Below, piece after piece: positions 27,110 through 35,318 of a DNA stretch of 64,000 bases (its first letter is position 1; every line of letters starts with the position of its first letter). The stretch covers positions 3,710,001 to 3,774,000 of the forward strand of contig NZ_CP071090.1 of the NCBI RefSeq assembly GCF_017301735.1, read 5' to 3'. The position numbers were made by a program, and so were the translations under genes. The notes beneath the pieces are model-generated. The model was not told the origin of the DNA. It did not search any database and saw only the letters and a list, made by a program, of their open reading frames with translations. The stretch comes from Pyxidicoccus parkwaysis (lineage in GTDB: Bacteria > Myxococcota > Myxococcia > Myxococcales > Myxococcaceae).

Positions 27110-30100
27110 TCACCCCACGGAAACCGAGCCGCTCGCCGAGCCGCCACTGCCGGGCGCGGGGAGGGCCTGCTGGAGGCGCTGCAGCGCCTCGGTGGTACGG
27201 TCCAGCCCCTCGTCCACCTGGCCGGCCAGGTCATCCAGCGCGTCCAGCACGGGGGCAATCAGGTTGTCGAGGTTCAGCGCCTCCAGCGCCTTGATGATTT
27301 CGTCGTAGATGGCGATGGGCGAGGCGAGCAATTCAGCCGCCTTCAGCTTGGCGACGACGCGGTCCTTCGTGGCCTTCAGGCTGTCGAGGATGTGGCGCAG
27401 CTCGGACAGCGGGTCGAAGGTGAGCAGCTCCGCCTTCAGCGCATCGAAGGACGCCAGCGACGGCGCCAGCAGCGTGGACGGCGCCAGTGCCTGGATGCCG
27501 GCCTTCGCCGTGTCGTAGATGGACTGGAGCCCCTCCCGCAGCGGCGCCAAATCCAGCGCGGCGGCGATGCTCTGCAGGTCCGCGATGGCGTCCTTCACCG
27601 GGGCGACGATGAGGTCCACCAGCGCGGCAATGCGGCCGCGCACCGCACCGACCACGGGCGTGAGGAGGTTGGACAGCCGCTCCGCGTCGAGCGTCTGGAA
27701 CACCGCGAGCAGCGCCTCGCGCAGGCCCGTGTCCAGCGAGGGGATGCCCAGCGTGCGCAGCAGGGACTTGAAGAAGTCGCGCACGGCCTGGAAGGGAGCG
27801 AAGGCCTCGCCCAGCCGCCGGATGCCTTCGTCCACCTCGGACAGGCCGGTGGCGCGCAGCGACGCGGTGCGGCCCGCGGCGGTGTCCAGCAGCGCGAGGT
27901 AGCGGGTGCGGTTCTGCGTGAGCGAGGCCAGCCGCCGCTCCGCGTCCAGCCGGTCCACCAGCGCCTGGATTTCATTCACCGCCGCGAGCTGCCCGGCCCC
28001 GGAGGCCCGGCCGCGCAGCGTGTCCACCGAGGCGCGCAGCGCGGCGGACTTCTGGCCCACGCGCGTGGACAGGCCCGCGAGGTCCAGCCCGCGCACGGAC
28101 GCCTGTGTGGCCAGCACGGCGTCCGCGATTCGCGACGTCCGGCCCGCCAGCGCGCCCGCGCCCGAGTCACCGCCGAGCCAGCCCAGCACCACGTCGAAGG
28201 TCCACGGGTGGATGCGCAGCCCGGTGCCGGAGAGCAGCGTGGTGAAGAGCGCGCCCAGGCCCCCGGACAGCTTCAAGTCCGGCACCCGCGTCAGCAGCGT
28301 GCGCAGCTCCGACAGTGCGGCCTCCAGTTGCGGCCGGATGAGCGACGGGTCCACGCGGTCCATCAACCCCTTGAGCTGCGTGGCGAGCAGGTCCAGCGAG
28401 TCGTCCCACGTGTCCAGCTTCAGCTCGCCCAGGACCTTGTCCCGCGCGTCCTTGAGCCGGTTCTCCAGCGGGGTGATGAGCGCGGCGGGCGAGTACGCAT
28501 CCACCGCGGACAGCACCTGCGCGAAGGCGTCATCCAGCGGCTGGAGCGCCGCGTGCACGTCGAAGGAGCCCAGCGAGCCCTTCACGCTGTTGATGGCGTC
28601 TTCCACCGGCTGGAGGGTCAGGCGCGGCAGCAGCTCGTCCACCTTGGTGGAGATGCGCGCGAGCTGCGTGTCGATGGGCTCCTCGAGCTGCCTCGGGTCC
28701 GCCTTGCGCACCTCGGTGATGAGGCTCTCGTATTTGACCTGCAGGTCGTGGAGCGCGTCCTCGATGGGCTTGCGGAGCTGGAACTTCCCGTCCGGGCCAA
28801 TCTCGAACCAGCCCTCCACGGTGTCCTTCACGCCCGGAATGTCGATGGCGCGGATGGGCTCGGCGGCCTTGTCCACCTCGGACTTGATGTCGTCCGGAAG
28901 CAACCCGAAGGGCACCAGCTCGAAGGCGTCCGCCGCGGTGTCGATGACGTCCACCGCGGTGTCGAAGTACGGCCGCATCTGCGCCTGCGCGAGCGTGTTG
29001 GCGAAGCCACGCACGTTGTCCGCCACCTGGCCCACCACCTGGTCCAGGTGCAGCGACTTGATGAAGTCCTCCGCTTCCTTCAGCAGCGCCAGCACCTGCG
29101 CCTTGAAGGTGTCCACCGCCGTCTCCGCCTGCGTGAGCGCGTTGTCGACGGTGCCCGCCACCGTGCCGAGGGTGTCCTCCACGTCCTCGATGAGGGCGCG
29201 GATGGTGTCCATGACAGCGCTCAGCGGCTGGAGCGCGTTGCGGATGGCGTCGGCGATGTTGCCGAAGGGCAGGGCGGCCACCGCCTGACGCACGCCCTCC
29301 AGCGCGGCGCGCGCGGAGTTGACGATGCCGGTGATGATGCTGGCGAGCTGGTCCACCACGCCGGTGACGGCGCCCAGCCCGTCGGTGATGGGCTGCGTCA
29401 CCGCCGTCAAATCGAGCGCGGTGATTTCCGAGGCGATGCGCGCCGCCTGCCCCTCCACCAGCGTGAGCAGCGCGTCGAGCTGCATGGCCGGCCCCGGCGG
29501 AACCTGGAGCGACAGCACCGGGCGCAGCGCGTCCACCAGCGCGCGGATGGCACTGGAGATGGGCGTGGTGTCCACCGAGCGCAGCAGCGCCGTGGCCGCG
29601 GCCACCTCGGTCTCCACCTGCGCCACATCCATGTGGACGAGCGTGGCCTCGCCGAAGCCCAGCGAGCGCGCGAGCAGCTCCTCCAGCTCCGTCATCCGGC
29701 TCACGGCGTTGCGAAGCGCCGCCTTCGCCGCGTCCACCTCGCCCGCGTTGTCCAGGTCGATGCCGGAGATGAACGAGGAGAGCAGGGCACCGTCCGTCCC
29801 GAGCGAGGACTCCAGCGCGCCCACCGCCTTGCCCACCGTGCCCGAATCCAACTGGCGGGCCATCAGCGTGGTGAGCCGCTCCGCCTCCGCGAGCGAGGAC
29901 TCCAGCGCCATCAGCGCCGCCACCGCCCGCGCGCTGCCCACCGCCGCGGGCAGCATGCCGGCCACGGCGCTCGCGCCGCTGAGATTCAGTCCGGACGCGC
30001 CCGCCACCGTGCGCAGCAGGTCCGCCAGCGCGCGCAGCTCCGGCGCGCCGCCCAGCAGGTCACTCAGTCGCAGCAGCGCGGAGAGGATGCCGCCCTCGCC

Positions 30101-30460
30101 CGGCGCCTTCAGCACGTCACCCAGCCGCGTCGTCAGCTCGCGCAGCCGCGTGGGCAGGTCCTGCGCGGTGATGGCCTCCACCGCGGTGAGCGCGGACTCC
30201 AGCGGGCGCACCACGTCGCCCGCGCCCGGAAGCTGCGCGAGCAGCGGCGCCACCTGCGCGGCGAGCTGCGACACCGATGCGCTGACGCCGGAGGCGTCCA
30301 CGCGGGCCGCGCCCTGGGACACCTCGCCCAGCCGCGAGTCCGGCGCGGGCGGCGTGGCGCCCTCGATGGTCGAGGTGGGGCCGGTGAGCGCCGACAGCAG
30401 CGTCGACACCAACCCGCTCGCGTCCAGCTTGCCCTGGACGTCCGTGATGGGGGCGGCCAC
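27110..30460 (-). CDS. 1116-aa helical protein, tape-measure candidate
   Basis: The second gene of the tail-like block, starting at a GTG that directly follows the preceding stop. Almost the whole length is amphipathic helix rich in Leu, Ala, Val, Asp and Arg, with recurring phrases such as IRALVDALRPVL, SIITGIVNSARAALEGV and VKDAIADLQSIAAAL. There is no long hydrophobic segment, no signal peptide and no catalytic motif. Tape-measure proteins are long, helical and encoded within tail modules, so this is the best candidate in the cluster. If so, the usual 0.15 nm per residue relation gives a tail near 165 nm. It lies far from the tube and chaperone genes, which is atypical. An apolipoprotein-like membrane-binding protein is the main alternative. 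Confidence 0.55.
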   Translation of the reverse strand: MAAPITDVQGKLDASGLVSTLLSALTGPTSTIEGATPPAPDSRLGEVSQGAARVDASGVSASVSQLAAQVAPLLAQLPGAGDVVRPLESALTAVEAITAQDLPTRLRELTTRLGDVLKAPGEGGILSALLRLSDLLGGAPELRALADLLRTVAGASGLNLSGASAVAGMLPAAVGSARAVAALMALESSLAEAERLTTLMARQLDSGTVGKAVGALESSLGTDGALLSSFISGIDLDNAGEVDAAKAALRNAVSRMTELEELLARSLGFGEATLVHMDVAQVETEVAAATALLRSVDTTPISSAIRALVDALRPVLSLQVPPGPAMQLDALLTLVEGQAARIASEITALDLTAVTQPITDGLGAVTGVVDQLASIITGIVNSARAALEGVRQAVAALPFGNIADAIRNALQPLSAVMDTIRALIEDVEDTLGTVAGTVDNALTQAETAVDTFKAQVLALLKEAEDFIKSLHLDQVVGQVADNVRGFANTLAQAQMRPYFDTAVDVIDTAADAFELVPFGLLPDDIKSEVDKAAEPIRAIDIPGVKDTVEGWFEIGPDGKFQLRKPIEDALHDLQVKYESLITEVRKADPRQLEEPIDTQLARISTKVDELLPRLTLQPVEDAINSVKGSLGSFDVHAALQPLDDAFAQVLSAVDAYSPAALITPLENRLKDARDKVLGELKLDTWDDSLDLLATQLKGLMDRVDPSLIRPQLEAALSELRTLLTRVPDLKLSGGLGALFTTLLSGTGLRIHPWTFDVVLGWLGGDSGAGALAGRTSRIADAVLATQASVRGLDLAGLSTRVGQKSAALRASVDTLRGRASGAGQLAAVNEIQALVDRLDAERRLASLTQNRTRYLALLDTAAGRTASLRATGLSEVDEGIRRLGEAFAPFQAVRDFFKSLLRTLGIPSLDTGLREALLAVFQTLDAERLSNLLTPVVGAVRGRIAALVDLIVAPVKDAIADLQSIAAALDLAPLREGLQSIYDTAKAGIQALAPSTLLAPSLASFDALKAELLTFDPLSELRHILDSLKATKDRVVAKLKAAELLASPIAIYDEIIKALEALNLDNLIAPVLDALDDLAGQVDEGLDRTTEALQRLQQALPAPGSGGSASGSVSVG

Positions 30461-31057
30461 TCAGGAACCCCCGAAGAGCGCGGCCAGTGGCGACAGCAGG
30501 CTGCCGGCGTTGGACAGGTTCTCCTTCAGCGAGTCCGCTGCCTCCTTCACCGGAGAGAGCAGGTCGCCCACCTGCGGCACGTCCGCGGCGATGGCTGGCA
30601 GGTCCAGCCCGTCCAGCCCCAGCTCCGCGAGCAGATCCAACTCCGCGTCCAGCTCCACCCCCAGGTCGGCGCCCAGGCCGGGCGGCTCGGGAGGCTCGGT
30701 GTACTCGCGCAGCACCAGGCGGTAGCGGAACACCTCCGGCGCGGACGCGTCCTCCTCGAAGGACAGCTCCTCGATGAGGACCTGCTCCAGCTCGGACTCC
30801 TTGACGATGTCCGCCACGAAGTCCACCGGCTCTCCGGCCTGGAACTTCGCGCGCAGTTCGGCGAGGAAGTCGTCGCGCGTCTCGTCACCCCAGAGCGAGC
30901 CGGTGATCTCCACCGCCAGCGCGCCGCGCCCCAGGTCCTGGTGCAGGTCGCCCGAGAGCCCCGCTACCGGCAGCACCGCCAGTCGCCGTGACTCCAGCGA
31001 GGCAATGCGCTCGATGTGCGCCGGCTCCCAACCGCCGATCATCGGACGGACAAGCAC
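30461..31057 (-). CDS. hub or distal-tail-like protein, first gene of the tail-like operon
   Basis: A 198-aa protein. Residues 10-130 have a beta-rich layout similar in outline to the N-terminal domain of DNA-circularisation/distal-tail proteins of phages (RLAVLPVAGLSGDLHQDLGRGALAVEITGSLWG, then FRYRLVLREYTEP). The C-terminal 60 residues are acidic and helical. The GTG at 31057 has AGGGGGG about 10 nt upstream and is preferred to the ATG at 31042. It is the promoter-proximal gene of the 26-kb block. The family assignment is tentative because only the pattern, not a signature motif, is seen. Confidence 0.55.
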   Translation of the reverse strand: MLVRPMIGGWEPAHIERIASLESRRLAVLPVAGLSGDLHQDLGRGALAVEITGSLWGDETRDDFLAELRAKFQAGEPVDFVADIVKESELEQVLIEELSFEEDASAPEVFRYRLVLREYTEPPEPPGLGADLGVELDAELDLLAELGLDGLDLPAIAADVPQVGDLLSPVKEAADSLKENLSNAGSLLSPLAALFGGS

Positions 31058-31249
31058 TCCACAGCCCCCCTTCGCGCGTGCTGCGTGAAACCGCGGACGG
31101 CTCTGCGTGTGACTTTAAGTGAACCCTATCGTACTGAAAGACGACCCGCAAACCAGACCGCCACGGGTTGTACTGATGGGTTTACCTCCCGTGGCGGGTA
31201 CTTCGCTGAATTGAACGGATGGCGCGCCGTTCCTTCGCTCGCGACGCGC
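31058..31249 (-). promoter_or_regulatory. probable promoter/operator region of the tail-like operon
   Basis: This 192-base gap is the only sizeable non-coding stretch ahead of the 19-gene block and is less GC-rich than its surroundings. It also carries the downstream end of the outer-membrane-like gene on the other side. A 10-bp perfect inverted repeat (next entry) lies in its left part. Read on the minus strand, possible -10-like words (TACGAT, TAAAGT) occur downstream of the repeat, but no convincing -35 partner was found. Confidence 0.5.
31158..31197. promoter_or_regulatory. 10-bp inverted repeat, candidate operator
   Basis: Arms CCGCCACGGG at 31158-31167 and CCCGTGGCGG at 31188-31197 are perfect inverse copies separated by 20 bases. 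Centre-to-centre spacing is 30 bases, roughly three helical turns, which would put both arms on one face of the helix. The position, about 120 bases upstream of the first gene of the tail-like block, suits a regulator-binding site. It could instead form a hairpin at the other boundary. Confidence 0.5.
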
Positions 31250-32209
31250 TCAGTCGCCGCCGAGCAGGTCCGACGAGAAGGCGAAGGCGCCGAGCACATA
31301 CGGCATCGCCTCCACGCGGCTGGGGTGCTTCAGGTACCAGCCGGTGATGAGGAGGAGCGTGGGCTTGTTGAACAGCGTGCCCTCGCTCGTGTTCAGCGAG
31401 TACGCGGCCATGGGCCCGATGCGCATGTGGCTGTTGTTGCCGACGGTGACGCCCTCCGCCTGTCCGTAGCGGGGCATCACGGCGCTGAAGCGCAGGCCCA
31501 CCGTCCACTGCCGCGAGGCGAGCATGAGCAGGTCGGTGTCGTTGGTGAAGACCCAGCCCTTGCCCGGCACCAGCGTGTCGAGCAGCGCGTCGTAGAACGT
31601 GCCGTTCCCCCCTTCGCGCAGGGCCACGTTCCAGTACTCGATGCCGAACTTGGTGCGCAGCACGAAGTTCCTCACCTTGCCCTGGAGCGTGGGCTCGACG
31701 AAGAAGTGGTGGCCGGAGGTGCTGTACGCGGAGTCCTCGGTCAGGTCGCGCGCGTCGTCGGAGAAGTCCGCCAGCGAGTTGGGGTAGGACTGGAGGAAGC
31801 CGAGCGTGCCGAAGTAGCTCGAGTACTCGTAGCCGGCGCGCAGGTTGAACATGGCCACCGGCTGGAACTCCACGAGCGGGCCCACCTTCACGCCAGCGGG
31901 GTTGGCCTTGAGGCTCAGCCCGCCGCCGATGAAGGTGTCGCGCAGCAGCATGGACTCACTGTCGAAGAGGCGCTTCTGGAGCATGAGCCGGTTCTGCGTC
32001 TCCAGGCCCAGCGGGTTGTAGCGGACGAGGCTGAGGCTCGCGAGGTACAGGCGCACGTTCGGAACGGGCGCGAGCGCGGGCGGCACGGGCCCCGTGGGGG
32101 ACTGGGGCGTGAGCGGCGCGTCGGCCTCGGTCTGCTGCGCGAGCACCGGTGCCGAGAAGCCGAGACACAGCGACAGGGTGAGCAGCGACAGGGCGGAATG
32201 CGGCTTCAT
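31250..32209 (-). CDS. exported beta-rich protein, probable outer-membrane protein
   Basis: A 319-aa protein with a clear signal peptide (LSLLTLSLCLGFSAPVLAQQ, cleavage after VLA). The mature part alternates polar and hydrophobic residues in many short strands, with aromatic girdles (YEYSSYFGTLGFLQSY, FGIEYWNVALREG), typical of beta-barrel outer-membrane proteins. Its ATG overlaps the stop of the BASS transporter by one base (TGATG), so the two are probably co-translated. A pore or surface protein serving the transported solute is a reasonable inference; the family is not recognised. Confidence 0.7.
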   Translation of the reverse strand: MKPHSALSLLTLSLCLGFSAPVLAQQTEADAPLTPQSPTGPVPPALAPVPNVRLYLASLSLVRYNPLGLETQNRLMLQKRLFDSESMLLRDTFIGGGLSLKANPAGVKVGPLVEFQPVAMFNLRAGYEYSSYFGTLGFLQSYPNSLADFSDDARDLTEDSAYSTSGHHFFVEPTLQGKVRNFVLRTKFGIEYWNVALREGGNGTFYDALLDTLVPGKGWVFTNDTDLLMLASRQWTVGLRFSAVMPRYGQAEGVTVGNNSHMRIGPMAAYSLNTSEGTLFNKPTLLLITGWYLKHPSRVEAMPYVLGAFAFSSDLLGGD

Positions 32210-33126
32210 CAGGACACCTTCTCTGGAGTGGGGGACGGGGAGAGGCTCGGGGCGTCCTGCGTGCCCTCGTGGCCGCGGCTGACGACGAAGCCGAAGGCGG
32301 CGGCCGTGAAGTACATGGCGAGGCTGTAGATGGCGGGCGGAATCGCCATCGTCGGATTGCCGAGCAGCGACGGGCTGAGCGCAATCGTCATGGCGAGCAT
32401 CCCGTTGTGGATGCCGATCTCCATGCCGATGGCCACCGCCTGACGCCGGGGCAGCCGGAGCAGCAGCGGCAGGAAGTACCCCACCAGCATGCTGATGACG
32501 TTGAAGGCGAGCGCCGCGGTCCCTACCTGCAGGAAGTAGCCGAGGACGTTCTCCCGCTCCTGGTACACGGCGCCGCCGATGACGGCGGCGAGGAAGAGGA
32601 CGGATGAGAGGCGGATGGGCCGGTCCAGCTTCCGGGCGAGGTCGGGCTTGCGCGAGCGGAAGAACATCCCCACGCTCACCGGCCCCAGCACAATCGCGAA
32701 GACCTGGATGACCTTGGCGAACTGCATGGGCACCGCGCGCTCCTCGCCGAGGAAGTGCGCCATCGACAGGTTGATGATGAGGGGCAGGGTGAAGAGCGTG
32801 AGCGCGCTGTTCACCGCCGTCAGCGTGATGTTGAGGGCGACGTCGCCTCGCGCCAGATGGCTGAAGAGGTTCGCCGTCGCGCCGCCCGGCGACGCGGACA
32901 GCAGCATCAACCCCACCGCCAGCTCGGGAGGAAGGTTGAACGCGTGTGCCACGAGCGCGCACACGACGGGCAGCAGCAACATCTGGCAGGCCAGCCCGAC
33001 GAGCACCGCGCGCGGATAGAAGATGACGCGCTTGAAGTCTTCCAGCGTCAGCGAGAGTCCGAGCCCGAGCATGATGATGCCCAGGGCCACGGGCATGAGG
33101 ACCGCTGTGAATACGTTCGCCTGCAT
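32209..33126 (-). CDS. BASS (bile acid:sodium symporter) family transporter
   Basis: A 305-aa integral membrane protein with about nine or ten hydrophobic segments. The family signatures are present: ASPGGATANLFSHLARGDVALN in the middle and EIGIHNGMLA in the second half, corresponding to the crossover helices that bind sodium and solute. The start is the ATG of MQANVF, with GGGGGCG a few bases upstream. BASS proteins import organic anions such as bile acids, pantoate, pyruvate or related acids with sodium; the solute here is unknown. The gene leads a two-gene operon with the outer-membrane-like protein and is preceded by two adjacent palindromes. Confidence 0.9.
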   Translation of the reverse strand: MQANVFTAVLMPVALGIIMLGLGLSLTLEDFKRVIFYPRAVLVGLACQMLLLPVVCALVAHAFNLPPELAVGLMLLSASPGGATANLFSHLARGDVALNITLTAVNSALTLFTLPLIINLSMAHFLGEERAVPMQFAKVIQVFAIVLGPVSVGMFFRSRKPDLARKLDRPIRLSSVLFLAAVIGGAVYQERENVLGYFLQVGTAALAFNVISMLVGYFLPLLLRLPRRQAVAIGMEIGIHNGMLAMTIALSPSLLGNPTMAIPPAIYSLAMYFTAAAFGFVVSRGHEGTQDAPSLSPSPTPEKVS

Positions 33127-33135
33127 TCGCCCCCC

Positions 33136-33162
33136 AGTGCAGAGCACTGTCCAACGTTGGAC
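33136..33162. promoter_or_regulatory. adjacent palindromes upstream of BASS operon
   Basis: GTCCAACGTTGGAC at 33149-33162 is a perfect 14-bp palindrome. Directly beside it, AGTGC-AGA-GCACT occupies 33136-33148 and is a second inverted repeat. Together they begin about 10 bases and end about 36 bases upstream of the transporter ATG, where a repressor could block transcription or translation. A dimeric regulator of the TetR or similar type is an inference; no regulator gene is adjacent. Confidence 0.55.
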
Positions 33163-33275
33163 GCGGGAGCGTCGCAAATTCGGGCGCGTCGCATCAAGCC
33201 ACCCCCCATGTTCGGCGGATGGCTCGTTGCGTCAGTGATGCGGCGATACAGATGAAACAGGCGATACAGCGGCGG

Positions 33276-35084
33276 CTACGGCGTGGTGGCGGCGGTGCCT
33301 CCCCGGCGGCCCGAGGTGTCGAAGCGGCGGAAGAAGCTGTCCGCGTTCCACCGAGGGGGCTCGGGCGCGTCGGCCACGCTGCGCGCGAGGTCGGCGAGGA
33401 TTTGAACGAAGCTCGCCGCGCCCTCCTTGTCCATCGGCTGTGACAGGTCATCCGAGGGCGCGTGGTAGCGCTCGGTGTACCAGGCTTTGAAGCGCTTCTC
33501 CTCGGGCGTGTCCTTGTCGAAGCCGAACTTGAAGGCCAGCGCGGGCACGCCCTTCAGGATGAAGGAGTACTGGTCGCTGCGGATGAAGCGCATCTGGTTG
33601 GGTTCCGGGTCCGGCATGAGCGTGACGCCTCGGGCCGCGGCCACCTGCTGGAGCGCCATGCCGAGCGAGGACTCCTCCTGGCCCAGCGCCATCAGTCGCG
33701 TGAGCGGGAAGAGGGGCAGGAACATGTCCAGGTTGAAGTTGGCCACCATGCTCGTGGTGGGCACGGGAGGCCGGGCGGTGAGGTACTTCGAGCCGAGCAG
33801 TCCCTTCTCCTCGCCCGTCACCAGCGCGAAGAGCACCGAGCGCTTCGGCTTCGCGGCCTGGAGCGCACGGGCGACCTCGAGCACCGCGGCCACGCCCGTC
33901 GCGTTGTCCATGGCGCCGTTGTAGATGCGGTCGCCCTTCACGGGCTCGCCCACGCCCACGTGGTCCAGGTGCGCGGAGAGGACGACGTACTCCTTCGCCA
34001 GCGCAGGGTCACTGCCGGGGAGGACACCCACCACGTTGGCGGACTCGAGCGGCGCGTCGACGAACTCGGCGTGGGTCTTGATGCGCGTGGGCAGTTCGAA
34101 GTGGGGCAGGGGCTTGTCCGCGTCCGCGAGCGCGAGGATTTCCTTGAACGTGTACGGGCTGCCGGCGAAGAGCGGCTCGGTGCGCGCGGCGTTGAAGGTG
34201 ACGGAGACCTTCATCCCCTGGCCCTCGTTGAGGGACGCGTCTGCGAACTGCATCGACGGCATCTTCCGCGCGCCGGCGGCGCGGGACCAGGGCACCTCCA
34301 GGTGCTTCGGATTCTGGAGGACGACGACGCCCACCGCGCCGGCCTTCTTGAGGGCCTTCACGCGCTCGGCGCTGGACGCGTAGTGGGCGCGCAGGGGGCC
34401 GGAGATGTTGGACGGGCCACCGTAGAGGATGACGGCGACCTTGCCCTGGAGGTCCAGGCCCGCGAAGTCATCGTGGCCGGCCTCGGGGATGGACAGGCCG
34501 TAGCCGACGAAGACGAGCGGTGCTTCCACGGTGCCCGTCTCACCCGTGCGCGCGGAGAGGATGGCATCCGTGCCCAGGACGAGGGGCACCTCCTTGCCGT
34601 TGCGGATGAGCGCCAGACGCGAGCGCTCCTCCACGAGCCGGCGCGACACGAGGTCCATCTCCTGGAGGTACGAGTCACCGGACACGGGCTTCACGCCCAG
34701 CGCGGCGAGCTGCTCGGAGACGTACGTGGCGGCCTTCTGGTAGCCCTCGCTGCCCGTGTCGCGGCCCTTCAATGCGTCGCTGGCGAGGAAGCGGACGTGG
34801 CTCCACCAGCGCTCCGCTTCGGGAGAGAGCGCGGCGGAGGAGGCCCGGGTCGCAGGCGCGGCATGGGCCGCCGGAGCAGCGGGTGTCGGGGCCGCGCTCG
34901 CCGCTGACGGAGACGCCTTGGCGGCCGGAGCAGCGGGTGTGGGGGCCGCGCTCGCTGCTGACGGAGACGCCTTGGCGGCGGGAGCGGCATGGGCCGTCGG
35001 AGCCGGTGCGGCGGTGGGCTGCGTGGCATGAGCGGCCGGTGCGGCGAGGAGGGCAAGCACGGGCAGGAGCGGGGGACGGAGCAT
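33276..35084 (-). CDS. exported M28-family zinc aminopeptidase
   Basis: A 602-aa protein. Residues 1-20 are a signal peptide ending AHA. Residues 21-85 form an Ala/Pro/Ser linker with an exact 18-residue duplication. The M28 ligands are all present: H372 in SAHLDHVG, D393 in MDNATG, E425/E426 in GEEKG, D453 in FNLDMF and H541 in ERYHAPSDD. A PA-type insertion lies at about residues 150-340. Family role: removal of N-terminal amino acids from peptides outside the cytoplasm, using two zinc ions. The start at MLRPPLL is chosen because the longer reading would precede a perfect signal peptide with low-quality sequence. Predation-type secretion would suit a myxobacterium. Confidence 0.9.
   Translation of the reverse strand: MLRPPLLPVLALLAAPAAHATQPTAAPAPTAHAAPAAKASPSAASAAPTPAAPAAKASPSAASAAPTPAAPAAHAAPATRASSAALSPEAERWWSHVRFLASDALKGRDTGSEGYQKAATYVSEQLAALGVKPVSGDSYLQEMDLVSRRLVEERSRLALIRNGKEVPLVLGTDAILSARTGETGTVEAPLVFVGYGLSIPEAGHDDFAGLDLQGKVAVILYGGPSNISGPLRAHYASSAERVKALKKAGAVGVVVLQNPKHLEVPWSRAAGARKMPSMQFADASLNEGQGMKVSVTFNAARTEPLFAGSPYTFKEILALADADKPLPHFELPTRIKTHAEFVDAPLESANVVGVLPGSDPALAKEYVVLSAHLDHVGVGEPVKGDRIYNGAMDNATGVAAVLEVARALQAAKPKRSVLFALVTGEEKGLLGSKYLTARPPVPTTSMVANFNLDMFLPLFPLTRLMALGQEESSLGMALQQVAAARGVTLMPDPEPNQMRFIRSDQYSFILKGVPALAFKFGFDKDTPEEKRFKAWYTERYHAPSDDLSQPMDKEGAASFVQILADLARSVADAPEPPRWNADSFFRRFDTSGRRGGTAATTP
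34872..34979. repeat. 54-bp tandem duplication in M28 linker
   Basis: Two successive 54-base units encode the same 18 residues (AAKASPSAASAAPTPAAP) at residues 36-53 and 54-71 of the aminopeptidase. The nucleotide copies differ at only a few positions, which indicates a recent in-frame duplication of the disordered linker. A shorter related piece (AAHAAPATRAS) follows. Confidence 0.8.
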
Positions 35085-35318
35085 GGGCGGTGGGCTCGCT
35101 TGGTGGGCCGGGGGACGGTGGCCGCGCGGCGGGAACAGCATCGGCGGCGGCGCATTCCGTCGCATCCGCGGCCCTGCGTCCTCGCACGGTCATGTCGCGA
35201 CGATACGGGAATCCGGGTTTGCCCCGGCGTGCCCGCGTGAATGCGGTCCGATTCCCGACGGACAGTGGGCCTCACTGCCCGAGACAACGACACCCTGCGT
35301 CAGGTAGGAGGGAGGCCC

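Noticed and set aside
26915-30991. A very long open frame on the plus strand opposite the helical protein and hub-like gene
   Set aside because: It is rich in Arg, His, Gly and Gln with no domain, and exactly mirrors the codon pattern of the minus-strand genes. Such antisense frames are expected in GC-rich DNA.
5192-31057. Type VI secretion system
   Set aside because: No TssJ, TssL, TssM membrane complex, no ClpV and no TssB/TssC split sheath; the sheath is the phage type in one gene.
5192-31057. Complete prophage
   Set aside because: No terminase, portal, capsid, integrase, replication or lysis genes are visible, and no attachment-site repeats flank the block.
31158-31180. Sigma-54-like promoter (TGGC ... 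TTTGC) in front of the tail operon
   Set aside because: On the minus strand the GG and GC elements are 13 bases apart instead of the strict 12, so it does not meet the consensus.
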